64,000 bases of DNA from Novosphingobium profundi (GCF_020524485.1 NZ_JAIVLF010000001.1:372001-436000); one strand, 5' to 3'; shown: positions 27,707 to 41,848, numbered from the stretch's first letter. A program made the numbers and translations. Notes: a model not told the origin generated them from the letters alone.

Positions 27707-28237
27707 ATGCGTGCTGCACCGATCATTCTTCTCCTCCTGACCGCTGCCGTTGTCGGCTGGATGGCCCCTGGCCTTTCCACGTCGACATCCACGAGCGACG
27801 TTACAGCATCCGAAACCGCCAAAGAGGAGGCGGCTGGCGAGGCCCGGCGCCAGGCTTGGCTTGCAGGTGGCAGTGTGCTGGAACGCGCGGGCGACGGGCA
27901 TTTCTATCTCGATGCACGGGTGGACGGGCAGAGCGTTCACTTCCTCGTCGATACGGGCGCGAGCATCGTGGCGCTGACGGCCGAGGACGCGCGCGCGGCC
28001 GGGCTCGACTGGAACGAGGATGACGTGCGTCCGATCGGGCGGGGCGCTAGCGGCACGGTCTACGGCGTGCCTGTGAAGCTCGCGCGTATCGAGGTTGATG
28101 GCCTGAGCGCGGAAGGTGTGGAGGCGGCGATCCTGCCCGAAGGGCTCGACGTGTCGCTGCTTGGCCAGTCGTTCCTCGCCAAGTTGCCCGGTGTCGCCAT
28201 CGAGGGGGACCGGATGCTGCTGGGCGTTGCGGATTAG
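27707..28237 (+). CDS. Retropepsin-like aspartic protease, membrane-anchored (clan AA)
   Basis: The 176-residue protein has an N-terminal membrane anchor (residues about 4-20) and a single-lobe aspartic protease domain with the flap-side pattern DGQSVHFLVDTGASIVALT, where the catalytic DTGA motif is intact, and a second ALT/LLGQSFL element near the C-terminus. It resembles the TIGR02281 group of periplasmic clan AA proteases, which should dimerise to be active. Substrates unknown. It is the last gene before repeat copy B. Confidence 0.88.
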   Translation: MRAAPIILLLLTAAVVGWMAPGLSTSTSTSDVTASETAKEEAAGEARRQAWLAGGSVLERAGDGHFYLDARVDGQSVHFLVDTGASIVALTAEDARAAGLDWNEDDVRPIGRGASGTVYGVPVKLARIEVDGLSAEGVEAAILPEGLDVSLLGQSFLAKLPGVAIEGDRMLLGVAD

Positions 28238-28250
28238 GAAGAGAGATTTC

Positions 28251-28363
28251 CAAGGGGCCATCGCCCCTTGACCCCAAAATCGGCACCCTCACGTATCTTA
28301 GCGCAGGTAGCGCGTGCAAGGTGAGCTGGAAAGTTTGGGGAGCCCGAGGGCGATGGCCCTCGG
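28251..28363 (-). repeat. Dispersed hairpin-ended intergenic repeat, copy B
   Basis: Inverted copy of the seven-member family: it begins with the CAAGGGGC-CATC-GCCCCTTG hairpin 14 bases after the protease stop and ends with CCGAGGGC-GATG-GCCCTCGG. Both stems are perfect 8-bp pairings. The middle is diverged but retains CCTCAC and GGTGAG blocks. Confidence 0.92.
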
Positions 28364-28381
28364 AAATTCCCTTATTCTCTT

Positions 28382-28507
28382 TCAGCGCGCGAAGAGCTCG
28401 ACGAAGTCGGCCAGCCCCGCGAAGAGAGTCAGGATCGCCATGGCCAGGACCGAGGCGGTGGCGGCGGCGAAGACCTTGGAATCGGAAAGCGGCATGCGGC
28501 GGTCCAT
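28382..28507 (-). CDS. Possible 41-residue membrane peptide
   Basis: A short open frame encodes a basic N-terminus (MDRRMPLSDSK) followed by one hydrophobic helix (VFAAATASVLAMAILTLFAG) and an acidic/aromatic tail. Composition is that of a real single-pass small membrane protein, but no good ribosome-binding site is seen; the second ATG at 28495 is an alternative. It lies between repeat copy B and the rpoC terminator on the rpoBC strand. Confidence 0.4.
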   Translation of the reverse strand: MDRRMPLSDSKVFAAATASVLAMAILTLFAGLADFVELFAR

Positions 28508-28610
28508 GGTTGCGTGACTGGAATCTGTTCTACCGTGCAGGGGACGTGCAGGCCATGACGCCGGACCTGAAGAGTCGGCACTTGGTCGAATGGATGACTC
28601 CCAAGCAAAA

Positions 28611-28643
28611 GGCCCCGCCGGATCGCTCCGGCGGGGCCTTTTT
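28611..28643 (-). terminator. rpoC terminator, probably bidirectional
   Basis: A 12-bp G/C stem GGCCCCGCCGGA/TCCGGCGGGGCC with a four-base loop, followed on the minus strand by a TTTT run, 30 bases after rpoC. Five T also follow on the plus strand, so it can work both ways. Confidence 0.9.
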
Positions 28644-28672
28644 CGTGCCTGTCAGGCGGGGGAGGGGGAGGC

Positions 28673-32968
<4,296 letters not shown>

Positions 32969-33050
32969 AGTTCAGTCCCTCTGGGGGTAAATTCGTAAGG
33001 CGGGCGGGGGAGGAGGGGCAGGCCCGCGAAGGCCCGCCCCCTGGATCCCG

Positions 33051-36000
33051 TTATTCCGCCGCCTCGGGCAGCGCGTCGGTGTCGTCCTCGTCGTCGAGCG
33101 AGGAGAGTTCGACGTTGAGGCCGAGGCTGCGCATTTCCTTGACGAGAACGTTGAAGCTCTCGGGGATGCCCGCCTCGAAGGTGTCGTCGCCCTTGACGAT
33201 CGCTTCGTAGACCTTGGTACGGCCAACCACGTCGTCCGACTTGACGGTGAGCATTTCCTGCAGCGTGTAGGCTGCACCGTAGGCCTGGAGAGCCCAGACC
33301 TCCATCTCACCGAAACGCTGGCCACCGAACTGGGCCTTACCGCCCAGCGGCTGCTGGGTGACGAGGCTGTAGGGGCCGATCGAACGGGCGTGGATCTTGT
33401 CGTCGACAAGGTGGTGAAGCTTGAGGATGTACTTCATGCCCACCGTGACCTTGCGGCTGAAGGCCTCGCCGGTGCGGCCGTCCATCAGCACGCTCTGGCC
33501 CGAGGTGTCGACACCGGCCAGCGTGAGCATGTCGACAACGTCCTGCTGGACCGCGCCGTCGAACACCGGGGTGCCCATCGGCACGCCGCCGCGCACGTTC
33601 TCGGCCAGCTCGACGAGCTGTTCGGGGGTGCGGGCGTCGAGATCCTCGGAGTAGCTGTCGCCGTAGATCGAGCGCAGCTTCTCCTTGACCGCTTCGGGCG
33701 GTTCGCCCGCTTCGGGGTTCGGATTGGCCGCCTTCCAGCTGTCGAGCGCCTCGCCGATCTGACGGCCCAGGTTACGGGCCGCCCAGCCAAGGTGGGTCTC
33801 GAAGATCTGGCCGACGTTCATGCGCGAAGGCACACCCAGGGGGTTCATCACGAAGTCGACAGGGGTGCCGTCTTCGAGGAAGGGCATGTCTTCCTGGGGA
33901 AGAATGCGGCTGATGATACCCTTGTTACCGTGACGGCCGGCCATCTTGTCGCCCGGCTGAAGCTTGCGCTTCACGGCCACGAAGACCTTGACCATCTTGA
34001 GCACGCCCGGAGCGAGTTCGTCACCGCGCTCGAGCTTCTCCTTGCGGTCCTCGAACTTCTCCTGGATTGCCTTGACGGTCTCGTCGTACTGGGCCTTCAC
34101 CGCTTCGAGCTGCGTCTGCATGTGGTCGTCCGCGACGGCGAACTTCCACCACTCGTGCTTCTCGGCCTCGGCGAGGACCTCCTCGGTGATCTCCACGCCC
34201 TTCTTGACACCCTTGGGTGCCGACGCGGCGACCTGGCCGAGCAGCATGTCCTGCAGGCGGTTGTAGGTGGCGCGGTTGAGGATGGCGCGTTCGTCCTCGC
34301 GGTCCTTGGCGAGGCGTTCGATTTCCTCGTTCTGGATGGCGCGGGTACGGTCGTCGATCTCGATGCCGTGACGGTTGAAGACGCGCACGTCGACAATCGT
34401 GCCCGACACGCCCGGGGGCAGGCGCAGCGAGGTGTCGCGAACGTCCGAGGCCTTTTCACCGAAGATGGCGCGCAGGAGCTTTTCTTCCGGCGTCATCGGG
34501 CTTTCGCCCTTCGGCGTGATCTTGCCGACAAGGATGTCACCCGGGTGCACTTCGGCGCCGATGTAGACGATGCCCGCCTCGTCGAGGTTGCGCAGGGCTT
34601 CCTCGCCGACGTTGGGGATGTCGCGGGTGATGTCTTCCGGACCCAGCTTGGTGTCGCGGGCCATGACCTCGAACTCGTCGATGTGGATCGAGGTGAAGAC
34701 GTCGTCCTTCACGATCCGCTCGGAGATGAGGATGGAGTCCTCGTAGTTGTAGCCGTTCCAGGGCATGAACGCGACGAGCACGTTGCGGCCCAGAGCCAGT
34801 TCGCCCAGCTCGGTCGACGGGCCGTCGGCGATGATGTCGCCAGCCTGCACGTATTCGCCGACCTTCACCAGCGGACGCTGGTTGATGCAGGTCGACTGGT
34901 TCGAGCGCTCGAACTTCTGGAGGCGGTAGATGTCGACACCCGACTTGCCGGCCTCGACCTCACCCACGGCGCGGATGACGATACGGGTGGCGTCGACCTG
35001 GTCGACCACGCCGGGACGCAGCGCCGAGATGGCCGCACCGGAGTCGCGCGCGACGGTCGCTTCCATGCCGGTGCCCACGTAAGGCGCATCGGCCTTGACG
35101 AGCGGCACGGCCTGACGCTGCATGTTCGAGCCCATGAGCGCACGGTTGGCGTCGTCCTTTTCCAGGAACGGAATGAGCGAGGCGGCCACCGAGACGAGCT
35201 GCTTGGGGCTGACGTCCATCAGCGTGACCTGGTCCGACGGGCTCATCACGAACTCGCCTTCCTGGCGGGCCGAGATGAGGTCCTCGACGAAGGAGCCGTC
35301 CTCGTTGAGGGCAGCCGAGGCCTGCGCGACGGTGTGCTTCTGCTCTTCCATTGCGGAGAGGTAGATCACGTCGCCGGTGACCTTGCCGTCGATGACGCGG
35401 CGGTACGGGGTTTCGATGAAGCCGTACTTGTTGACGCGCGCGAAGGTCGAGAGCGAGTTGATCAGACCGATGTTCGGGCCTTCGGGCGTCTCAATCGGGC
35501 AGATACGACCGTAGTGGGTCGGGTGAACGTCGCGCACTTCGAAGCCCGCACGCTCACGGGTAAGACCACCCGGCCCGAGCGCCGACACGCGGCGCTTGTG
35601 GGTGACTTCCGAAAGCGGGTTGGTCTGGTCCATGAACTGCGAGAGCTGCGAGGAGCCGAAGAACTCACGCACCGCGGCCACGGCGGGCTTGGCGTTGATG
35701 AGGTCGTTGGGCATCACGGTCGAGACGTCGACCGAGCTCATGCGTTCCTTGACCGCACGCTCCATGCGCAGCAGGCCGACGCGGTACTGGTTCTCGAGCA
35801 GCTCGCCGACCGAACGCACACGGCGGTTGCCGAGGTTGTCGATGTCGTCGATGTCGCCCTTGCCGTCCTTGAGGTTCACCAGCTCCTTGACCACGGCGAG
35901 GATGTCCTCGGTGCGCAGCGTGGTGACGGTGTCCTCGGCATCGAGGCCCAGGCGCATGTTGAGCTTGACGCGGCCCACGGCCGAGAGGTCGTAGCGGTCC

Positions 36001-37211
36001 GCATCGAAGAACAGGCCTTCGAACAGCGCTTCGGCGGTTTCCTTCGTCGGCGGTTCGCCCGGACGCATGACCTTGTAGATCGCTTCCAGACCCATGTCGC
36101 GGTTCTCGGCCTTGTCGGCCTTGAGCGTGTTGCGCATCCAGGGACCGGCGTTCGAATCGTCGATGTCGAGCAGGTTGAGCTGGTCGATGCCTGCCGCGTC
36201 GAGAACTTCGAGGTTCTCAGGGCTGACTTCGTCACCGGCCTCGATGTAGATGCGGCCGGTGGACTCGTCGATCATGTCCTCGGCGATGTAGCGGCCGAAG
36301 ATTTCCTCGGTCGGGATAAGGAGGGCTTCAAGGCCATCCTTGCCCGCCTTGTTGGCGGCGCGCGGGCTGATCTTGGTGCCGGCCGGGAAGACGACTTCGC
36401 CTGAGTTCGCATCGACGATGTCGAAGGCGGGCTTCACGCCGCGCCAGGTCTCGGCGTTGTAGGGCAGGCGCCAGCCACCATCACCGCGCTTCCAGGTGAC
36501 GGTTTCGTAGAAGTGATCGAGGATCGCTTCGGAATCGAGGCCCAGCGCGTAGAGCAGCGCAGTGACCGGCAGCTTGCGCTTGCGGTCGATACGCACGTTG
36601 ACGATGTCCTTGGCGTCGAACTCGAAGTCGAGCCAGGAACCGCGGTACGGGATCACGCGGGCGGCGAAGAGGTACTTGCCCGAGGAGTGCGTCTTGCCGC
36701 GGTCGTGGTCGAACAGGACGCCCGGCGAACGGTGCATCTGCGACACGATTACGCGCTCGGTGCCGTTGATGAAGAAGGTGCCGTTCTCGGTCATGAGCGG
36801 CATGTCGCCCATGTAGACGTCCTGCTCCTTGATATCGAGAACCGAGCGGGTTTCCGTCTCGGCGTCGACTTCAAAGACGATCAGGCGCAGCGTGACCTTC
36901 ATCGGGGCTGCATACGTGATGCCGCGCTGGCGGCACTCGGTCACGTCGTACTTGGGCTCTTCCAGCTCGTAGTGGACGAAGTCGAGCTCGCTGGTACCGG
37001 CGAAGTCGCGGATCGGGAAGACCGAGCGCAGCGTCTTTTCCAGGCCCGAGACATAGCCGGTCTCCGGGTTCGAGCGCAGGAACTGTTCGTAGCTCTCGCG
37101 CTGGACCTCGATGAGGTTCGGCATCTGGATGACTTCGTGGGCGTCGCCGAAGATCTTGCGGATGCGCTTCTTGACGGAGCGCTTCGCCGTATCGATGGGC
37201 TGGGTGGCCAT
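33051..37211 (-). CDS. rpoB: DNA-directed RNA polymerase subunit beta
   Basis: Full-length beta (1386 residues). The rifampicin-binding region is wild-type at the usual resistance positions ([18 protein letters not shown], then [20 protein letters not shown]). The C-terminal clamp segment ([20 protein letters not shown]) is intact. It is the first gene of the rpoBC transcript, with a good sigma-70 promoter about 265 bases upstream. Unlike the common order, rplJ-rplL are not upstream on the same strand but 3 kb away on the other strand. Confidence 0.99.
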   Translation of the reverse strand: MATQPIDTAKRSVKKRIRKIFGDAHEVIQMPNLIEVQRESYEQFLRSNPETGYVSGLEKTLRSVFPIRDFAGTSELDFVHYELEEPKYDVTECRQRGITYAAPMKVTLRLIVFEVDAETETRSVLDIKEQDVYMGDMPLMTENGTFFINGTERVIVSQMHRSPGVLFDHDRGKTHSSGKYLFAARVIPYRGSWLDFEFDAKDIVNVRIDRKRKLPVTALLYALGLDSEAILDHFYETVTWKRGDGGWRLPYNAETWRGVKPAFDIVDANSGEVVFPAGTKISPRAANKAGKDGLEALLIPTEEIFGRYIAEDMIDESTGRIYIEAGDEVSPENLEVLDAAGIDQLNLLDIDDSNAGPWMRNTLKADKAENRDMGLEAIYKVMRPGEPPTKETAEALFEGLFFDADRYDLSAVGRVKLNMRLGLDAEDTVTTLRTEDILAVVKELVNLKDGKGDIDDIDNLGNRRVRSVGELLENQYRVGLLRMERAVKERMSSVDVSTVMPNDLINAKPAVAAVREFFGSSQLSQFMDQTNPLSEVTHKRRVSALGPGGLTRERAGFEVRDVHPTHYGRICPIETPEGPNIGLINSLSTFARVNKYGFIETPYRRVIDGKVTGDVIYLSAMEEQKHTVAQASAALNEDGSFVEDLISARQEGEFVMSPSDQVTLMDVSPKQLVSVAASLIPFLEKDDANRALMGSNMQRQAVPLVKADAPYVGTGMEATVARDSGAAISALRPGVVDQVDATRIVIRAVGEVEAGKSGVDIYRLQKFERSNQSTCINQRPLVKVGEYVQAGDIIADGPSTELGELALGRNVLVAFMPWNGYNYEDSILISERIVKDDVFTSIHIDEFEVMARDTKLGPEDITRDIPNVGEEALRNLDEAGIVYIGAEVHPGDILVGKITPKGESPMTPEEKLLRAIFGEKASDVRDTSLRLPPGVSGTIVDVRVFNRHGIEIDDRTRAIQNEEIERLAKDREDERAILNRATYNRLQDMLLGQVAASAPKGVKKGVEITEEVLAEAEKHEWWKFAVADDHMQTQLEAVKAQYDETVKAIQEKFEDRKEKLERGDELAPGVLKMVKVFVAVKRKLQPGDKMAGRHGNKGIISRILPQEDMPFLEDGTPVDFVMNPLGVPSRMNVGQIFETHLGWAARNLGRQIGEALDSWKAANPNPEAGEPPEAVKEKLRSIYGDSYSEDLDARTPEQLVELAENVRGGVPMGTPVFDGAVQQDVVDMLTLAGVDTSGQSVLMDGRTGEAFSRKVTVGMKYILKLHHLVDDKIHARSIGPYSLVTQQPLGGKAQFGGQRFGEMEVWALQAYGAAYTLQEMLTVKSDDVVGRTKVYEAIVKGDDTFEAGIPESFNVLVKEMRSLGLNVELSSLDDEDDTDALPEAAE

Positions 37212-37477
37212 GAGCTGGTCTTGCCTCTTCGCTTCTGGTCAGGGCCGATTCGCAACAAGGCGAAGGGCCCGGGAAAACATCGTCACGCGTGGACGAAATA
37301 CCTGTCTTGCGGACAGGCCATCAAACGCCAAAAGGCCGCCTTGCACGCGCGGAAACCCTTGCGGGAGCCCGTTGCGGCCAGCAGCCTGATACGTCGGATG
37401 AACCCTCTACCGCTTCCTTCCTTGGTGTGCCCCCGCGCATGGGCACGCCTTGCTCGAAGCGATGGGGCGTTGGCGTT

Positions 37478-37506
37478 CCTATAGAACCCGGCCCCATCGG
37501 TGTCAA
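37478..37506 (-). promoter_or_regulatory. Sigma-70 promoter of rpoBC
   Basis: On the minus strand TTGACA (37506-37501), a 17-base spacer, then TATAGG (37483-37478). The match to consensus is close and the location predicts a 5' leader of about 260 bases before rpoB. No gene is supported in 37212-37650; a nine-G run lies just upstream of the -35 box. Confidence 0.75.
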
Positions 37507-37656
37507 ACGGGGGGGGGCGGGCGGGCGGAGGGGAGGGTGGCATTCGTTTGCAGGCGGGGCGGTGGCTCCATTCGTCCCGTTCCCGCTCACGTTTGGGCGG
37601 AAAAGCGGCTCGTTCGGAAAACCGGGAAGGGGGCGGGGAGTTGAGGAGGCATGCAG

Positions 37657-38064
37657 ATGACGAGCCCCTCATACGCGACCCATCGCAGCCGCAAGGCCGG
37701 GCCGCTCCTCGCGCTTATGGCGCTGGGTGTGGCCGGTCTTGCAGTGCCGCTCGCCGCGGCCCCTACCCGCGGCGAGCCGGTGCATGTGCCCAGCACGACA
37801 TCTCCGGGAACGGCGGTGGACGGTGCTCTGGCCGCAGGCGATCTCCCCTCCGCTCGTGGCCGTGCGCTCTCCGTGGCCGACCCGCAACATGGCGAGCGCG
37901 CGCAGGACGCGCGACTTGGCACGTTGTCCCTTGCAGGCCTTGTGGGCTTGCTCGCCGCTTTTGCCGTCTCGGGTGCGGCCATTTTCCGGGCCCGGCGCCG
38001 CGACGGCGCCTCCCGGGAGCCAAAGCCCCGGTTGCCAAAGGAGCGTGCCCGTCCTGGAGCCTGA
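37657..38064 (+). CDS. Hypothetical membrane protein with C-terminal anchor
   Basis: The ATG at 37657 has a strong GAGGAGG site seven bases upstream, which decides against the ATG at 37651. The 135-residue product has a signal-like N-terminal hydrophobic segment (AGPLLALMALGVAGLAVPLAAA), a short polar middle, and a C-terminal helix (GTLSLAGLVGLLAAFAVSGAA) ending in FRARRRDG. This layout resembles proteins held by a C-terminal transmembrane helix with a basic stop-transfer patch, or a sorting tail. I do not recognise the family. It lies upstream of the DUF2975/XRE module and divergent from rpoB. Confidence 0.6.
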   Translation: MTSPSYATHRSRKAGPLLALMALGVAGLAVPLAAAPTRGEPVHVPSTTSPGTAVDGALAAGDLPSARGRALSVADPQHGERAQDARLGTLSLAGLVGLLAAFAVSGAAIFRARRRDGASREPKPRLPKERARPGA

Positions 38065-38288
38065 ACAGATATAGCCGGACCGGTGATCGGGTCGTCCACC
38101 CCGTATACCCTCCCTGAGCCGATCAGAGCCCGGCAGTCCCCCGGCATCCCTCATCGCCGGACCGAGCCTTGGGGGCGACTCACACGCTGAGTCGCCCCCA
38201 TTTTCGTGTGCGCGGCGCATGCGTGCGGAATTTGGAGGTCCAGGGCGGGCTCGATTTTCCGCAATTCAATCAGGCGTGTATCGTTTTT

Positions 38289-38350
38289 CGATATTATTGT
38301 TTGACGATATGGCGAATTGGGATTATTGAATATCGATATCAAGCATATCG
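38289..38350. promoter_or_regulatory. AT-rich operator array (CGATAT motifs)
   Basis: In a conspicuously AT-rich patch, CGATAT or its complement ATATCG occurs at 38289, 38305, 38330/38334 (merged as the palindrome ATATCGATAT) and 38345. The array lies just upstream of the small ORF at 38362 and the DUF2975-XRE pair. It is a plausible binding region for the XRE regulator, giving autoregulation. Confidence 0.5.
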
Positions 38351-38361
38351 GAGAACGGACA

Positions 38362-38565
38362 ATGACCTTCCACGCCGACGAACCCGCCCCCCAAGTAGTA
38401 GCCCGGCCTGTCGCTGCGGCCCTGGCTGCCGTGCTCACGGCCCTGATCTGGCTGCCGACGCTGGCCGCGCCCCAGGTGGCCCACGCCGCCGAAGTCAGCG
38501 CCGTGACCCAGCCCGCGTCCACGCAAGTCCTCGTCGCCTACGCGCCCACTCCGGTGCTGATGTAA
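38362..38565 (+). CDS. Small secreted or membrane protein, 67 residues
   Basis: The ATG at 38362 follows a GGAG site. The product begins MTFHADEPAPQ and has a hydrophobic helix (AAALAAVLTALIWLPTLAA) followed by a signal-peptidase-like AHA-AE sequence, leaving a short mature peptide of about 25 residues if cleaved. It starts directly after the operator array and is followed by the DUF2975 gene after 28 bases, so it probably heads that operon. No family recognised. Confidence 0.6.
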   Translation: MTFHADEPAPQVVARPVAAALAAVLTALIWLPTLAAPQVAHAAEVSAVTQPASTQVLVAYAPTPVLM

Positions 38566-38593
38566 GCGCCGGCGCGAACGAGGAGGAATGACA

Positions 38594-39151
38594 ATGAACC
38601 TTGCCACCCGTGCCGTTCGCGACCCGCTGTTGCTGGCCGCGAAGATCATTCTCTATGTCCTGCTCGCTGGCCTTGCACTCGGCGTGCTGGCCGCCTCGGC
38701 AGGCAGCGTTGGCCTGGTCTTCTTCACGCAGGAGATCGCGGCGGAGTTCGCATCCTCGCAGGCGACGTTCGACTTTACCGAGGTGCGCCTCGCGCTGATC
38801 GGGGTGCTGGTCCTGGTCGTGGTCCTTCTGGCGATGATCGCGGCGATGCTCTGGTTGCTCAAGCGGATCATCGACACGGTAGGCGAAGGCGATCCCTTCG
38901 TGCCGGTGAACGCGACGCGCATGACGATCATGGCCTGGCTTTCGCTGGCGATCCAGGTGGTTGCCCTGCCGCTCGCAGGCCTTGCAACCTGGATTCACAA
39001 CGTCACCGAAGTGAACGAGGCGGAGACCGGCCTCAATTTCGACAGCGGCTTTGATGGCAACGGCATTTTGCTGATGCTGGTGCTGTTCATCCTGGCCCGC
39101 GTGTTCCGCAAGGGCGCCGAGATGCGCGAAGAACTCGAAGGGACCGTGTGA
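38594..39151 (+). CDS. DUF2975-domain membrane protein
   Basis: The 185-residue protein has four hydrophobic segments (near residues 17-40, 70-95, 115-137 and 155-172) in the DUF2975 arrangement, with the loop KRIIDTVGEGDPFVPVNA between the second and third. The ATG at 38594 is preferred over 38588 because the AGGAGG site then has normal spacing. Family members are typically encoded next to a small YozG-type XRE regulator, as here, where the stop and next start share a base (TGATG). Function unknown. Confidence 0.9.
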   Translation: MNLATRAVRDPLLLAAKIILYVLLAGLALGVLAASAGSVGLVFFTQEIAAEFASSQATFDFTEVRLALIGVLVLVVVLLAMIAAMLWLLKRIIDTVGEGDPFVPVNATRMTIMAWLSLAIQVVALPLAGLATWIHNVTEVNEAETGLNFDSGFDGNGILLMLVLFILARVFRKGAEMREELEGTV

Positions 39152-39396
39152 TGGGCGAGGACGCGCAAACGGAAGGAGGCCGCATCGTGGTGAAGCTTGA
39201 CGATATCCTGCATGCCCGTCGCATGACGCTGACTCAGCTTGCCGAGGCGATCGGCATTACCCTTGCCAACCTCTCGATCCTCAAGACCGGCAAGGCCAAG
39301 GCGATCCGCTTCTCGACTCTGGAGGCGATCTGCCGGGTGCTCGAATGCCAGCCCGGCGACCTCCTCGCCTATGCCGGTGAGGAAGCGGACGACTAG
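39151..39396 (+). CDS. YozG-like XRE-family transcriptional regulator
   Basis: The 81-residue Cro/C1-type regulator has the HTH MTLTQLAEAIGITLANLSIL and then GKAKAIRFSTLEAICRVLEC, the conserved core of the YozG group that accompanies DUF2975 proteins. It is translationally coupled to the DUF2975 gene. It probably binds the CGATAT array upstream of the module and controls its own operon; whether the membrane partner modulates it is an inference. Confidence 0.9.
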   Translation: MGEDAQTEGGRIVVKLDDILHARRMTLTQLAEAIGITLANLSILKTGKAKAIRFSTLEAICRVLECQPGDLLAYAGEEADD

Positions 39397-39478
39397 GCGG
39401 GCGGTTCTCCGCTTGCCTGATAGGCACGGCCCTTGGGGCGTGCGACTTTACGGGGCCCCTTCGGTCCGGCGTGCCTGT

Positions 39479-39793
39479 TCAGGCGGCCATATCGAAGAGG
39501 GCCCCGGCTCTTTTTCGGTGCAGCGCGGTATAGGCCTCGCTCACCAGCGAATGGCGGGCCTCGGCCCATTCACGGTGCCAGCGCTCCATCTGCAGGACAT
39601 CGCGGGCGCTTTCGGAAAACTGGAAGCGCGGCGCGCGCTCGGCGGCCTTGGCCGAGCCGATGCGGGGGGCAGACGATGGCGCTCCCGCCTGGTCGATCCT
39701 CTCGAGGCGCGGCGTCGCATCGGCAAACCCGGCGCGGGCACGGGCCCGCACGAGAGCGGGAATCAGCGCAGTGGAGATCGGCAGTATTTCCAT
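39479..39793 (-). CDS. Hypothetical protein, 104 residues
   Basis: From the ATG at 39793 the protein reads MEILPISTALIPALVRARAR, then a Pro/Ala/Ser linker, then a conserved-looking helical end (FQFSESARDVLQMERWHREW, then AEARHSLVSEAYTALHRKRA). The composition is that of a real cytosolic protein, but no domain is recognised and the ribosome-binding site is weak. It converges with the XRE gene. Confidence 0.5.
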   Translation of the reverse strand: MEILPISTALIPALVRARARAGFADATPRLERIDQAGAPSSAPRIGSAKAAERAPRFQFSESARDVLQMERWHREWAEARHSLVSEAYTALHRKRAGALFDMAA

Positions 39794-39853
39794 CGTTGGG
39801 GCCGGCTCGCAGAGAGAAGAAGGGCGGGAATGGTATCCGGCCCGTACTGCCAT

Positions 39854-40246
39854 AGCCGAATCTAGCGCTTTCTTACCGCTCTCCTACGTAGATACTCATT
39901 AGGCGGACCGGGCGGCTTAGATGTTGACTTTTTCCGTCGCGCGGGGCAAAGGCGCCCTCGAACAGCGCAGATGATTCTGCGTTGCTCACCGTCCGAGACA
40001 GCTGCCGGGGGCTTCCCCCTTAATCTGCAGCCTAGGCGGGGAACAGGAAATTTCCACGGCCCTTCGCTCTTTCGAGCATGGTGTCCATCTCGCGCTCCGG
40101 CGTGAAAAACTCCTTCCCCATCGTACGGTCTTTGCCATGGCGCGTCAGTGTCATGGGCTCGTGCGTCGTGCACGGGCAAGCAAATGTAGCCGGCCGTGCG
40201 GCGCTCCTTCGGGAATGCCAAGCGGTCATATGTGAAGGAGTAAGGC
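39854..40246. other. rplJ upstream leader region
   Basis: About 390 bases without a firm gene. A TTGACT -35-like box lies at 39924-39929, but its -10 partner (CAAAGG) is poor. The bases before rplJ would form the L10 leader where ribosomal protein L10(L12)4 normally represses translation; I could not fold it by hand. A minus-strand frame (40032-40154, ending EFFTPEREMDTMLERAKGRG...) is possible but unsupported. Confidence 0.4.
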
Positions 40247-40762
40247 ATGGATCGTTCGCAGAAAGCCGATTCGGTCGCCCAGCTCAATGCGGTCTTCAAC
40301 GAGGTCGGCGTGGTGGTTGTCACCCGTAACCTCGGCCTTTCGGTGGCGCAGTCCTCCGAACTGCGTTCGAAGATCCGCGAAGCGGGTGCGACCTACAAGG
40401 TTGCGAAGAACCGTCTTGCCAAGATCGCCATCGCGGACACCGACTACGTCGGTATCGGTGACTTCCTTGTCGGCCCGACGGCCATCGCCACCTCGGTGGA
40501 CCCCGTCGCAGCTGCCAAGGCTGTCGTCGACTTCGCCAAGACGACCGACAAGATCGAGATCGTTGGCGGCGCGATGGGCTCGCAGGTTCTGGATGCTGAT
40601 GGTGTCAAGGCGCTCGCCTCGATGCCCTCGCTCGACGAACTGCGCGCCAAGCTCATTGGTCTCGTCCAGGCTCCGGCCACGAAGATCGCCCAGCTCTCGA
40701 CCGCTCCGGCGGCCAAGCTGGCCCGCGTCTTCAACGCCTACGCCGAGAAGGACGCTGCCTGA
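40247..40762 (+). CDS. rplJ: 50S ribosomal protein L10
   Basis: The 171-residue protein has the L10 N-terminal rRNA-binding fold ([36 protein letters not shown]) and the C-terminal helix that carries L7/L12 dimers. An AAGGAG site precedes the start. It forms the L10(L12)4 stalk with the next gene product and normally represses the operon by binding its own leader. Confidence 0.98.
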   Translation: MDRSQKADSVAQLNAVFNEVGVVVVTRNLGLSVAQSSELRSKIREAGATYKVAKNRLAKIAIADTDYVGIGDFLVGPTAIATSVDPVAAAKAVVDFAKTTDKIEIVGGAMGSQVLDADGVKALASMPSLDELRAKLIGLVQAPATKIAQLSTAPAAKLARVFNAYAEKDAA

Positions 40763-40852
40763 GCTTAGTCTCGGTAACACGTTTCGAAATAACGATTTAT
40801 CCCGTCCGGCGGCCTAAGTCCCCGGCGGGACCACAGATCAGGAGTGAATACT

Positions 40853-41230
40853 ATGGCCGATATCGCCAAGCTTGTTGAAGAACTGTCGCAGCTGACCGTC
40901 CTCGAGGCCGCTGACCTCGCCAAGGCTCTCGAAGAAGCATGGGGCGTTTCCGCCGCTGCTGCCGTTGCCGTTGCTGGCCCGGCTGCTGGTGGTGGCGAAG
41001 CCGCTGCTGCTGAAGAGCAGACCGAATTCGACGTGATCCTCACCGGCGACGGTGGCAAGAAGATCCAGGTCATCAAGGAAGTCCGCGCCATCACCGGTCT
41101 CGGCCTTGCTGAAGCCAAGGCTCTCGTCGAAGGCGCTCCGAAGCCCGTCAAGGAAGGCGCTTCGAAGGCTGAAGCCGAAGAGCTCAAGGCGAAGATCGAA
41201 GCAGCCGGCGGCACCGTCGAGCTCAAGTAA
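40853..41230 (+). CDS. rplL: 50S ribosomal protein L7/L12
   Basis: The 125-residue protein has the N-terminal dimerisation helix ([20 protein letters not shown]), an Ala/Gly hinge, and the C-terminal factor-binding domain ([20 protein letters not shown], then [19 protein letters not shown]). The ATG at 40853 has an AGGAG site eight bases upstream; the ATG at 40844 is too close. It recruits translation factors to the ribosome. A strong terminator follows. Confidence 0.98.
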   Translation: MADIAKLVEELSQLTVLEAADLAKALEEAWGVSAAAAVAVAGPAAGGGEAAAAEEQTEFDVILTGDGGKKIQVIKEVRAITGLGLAEAKALVEGAPKPVKEGASKAEAEELKAKIEAAGGTVELK

Positions 41231-41274
41231 TCTTCGTTTCTCCAGGTCTTCGGACCGGAGGCGAAAATTCGAAA

Positions 41275-41303
41275 GGGCGCTCCCGCGCGGGGGCGCCCTT
41301 TTT
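41275..41303 (+). terminator. rplJL terminator
   Basis: Stem GGGCGCTCCC/GGGGGCGCCC around a GCGC loop, then TTTTT, 45 bases after rplL. Confidence 0.88.
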
Positions 41304-41339
41304 CGTGTGCGTGGCACCTCACAGGTGGCCACAAAAAAA

Positions 41340-41372
41340 GGGCCGCGCTCCCCTCGGAGGCGGCCCTTTTTT
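41340..41372. terminator. Bidirectional terminator between rplL and the cytochrome c lipoprotein gene
   Basis: Stem GGGCCGC/GCGGCCC with six or seven A on one side and TTTTTT on the other, lying between converging genes, so it serves both strands. Confidence 0.85.
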
Positions 41373-41401
41373 GTTTTTTGTGCAGCGCTGCGCCGCGTGG
41401 C

Positions 41402-41848
41402 TTACTTCAGCGTTTCGAGGTATTCGATGATTTCCTGGCGCTTGCCTGCATCGGGAACCATCTGCACCATCTTGGTGCCCGGGACCATCTTCATCGGGCC
41501 CTGGAGCCATTCGTCGAGCGCCTCGGGTGTCCACACGATCCCCGAATCCTTGAGTGCGGGGCTGAAGTTGTAGCCCTCGACCTCGCCCGCGGTGCTGCCG
41601 ACGATGCCATGCAGGGTGGGGCCCACCCGGTTCTGGCCGGGCTCGACGGCATGACAGGTCTTGCAGATCTGGAAGGCGGCAGGGGCTGCGGAGGCCGCGG
41701 CAGGCGCAGCTGGTGCCGCTTCGGCCGCAGGCGCACTCTCAGCGGCTGTGTCGGCAGCGGGTGCCGTGCTGTCCTCCTGCGAGCCCGAGCCACCGCAGGC
41801 GGCAAGCAGGACGAGCGGGCTGGCGCAAATCAGGGACGTGAGCTTCAT
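41402..41848 (-). CDS. Lipoprotein c-type cytochrome
   Basis: From the ATG at 41848 the 148-residue protein has a lipoprotein signal (SPLVLLAACGG, lipobox LAAC), an Ala/Pro/Glu linker, and a class I cytochrome c domain with CKTCH haem attachment and distal Met in GTKMVQM. It is probably anchored in the inner or outer membrane facing the periplasm and acts as a small electron carrier. A second, helix-anchored cytochrome c with similar domain spacing is at 15373-16020. Confidence 0.92.
   Translation of the reverse strand: MKLTSLICASPLVLLAACGGSGSQEDSTAPAADTAAESAPAAEAAPAAPAAASAAPAAFQICKTCHAVEPGQNRVGPTLHGIVGSTAGEVEGYNFSPALKDSGIVWTPEALDEWLQGPMKMVPGTKMVQMVPDAGKRQEIIEYLETLK

Noticed and set aside
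35500..35760. Rifampicin-resistance substitutions in rpoB
   Set aside because: The Asp, His and Ser at the main resistance positions are wild-type.
33390..36404. A 1004-codon open frame antisense to rpoB
   Set aside because: Same reason: a shadow of the rpoB coding frame with no recognisable protein features.
40032..40229. Short minus-strand frame in the rplJ leader
   Set aside because: It overlaps the leader region of rplJ, has no clear ribosome-binding site, and no family is recognised.
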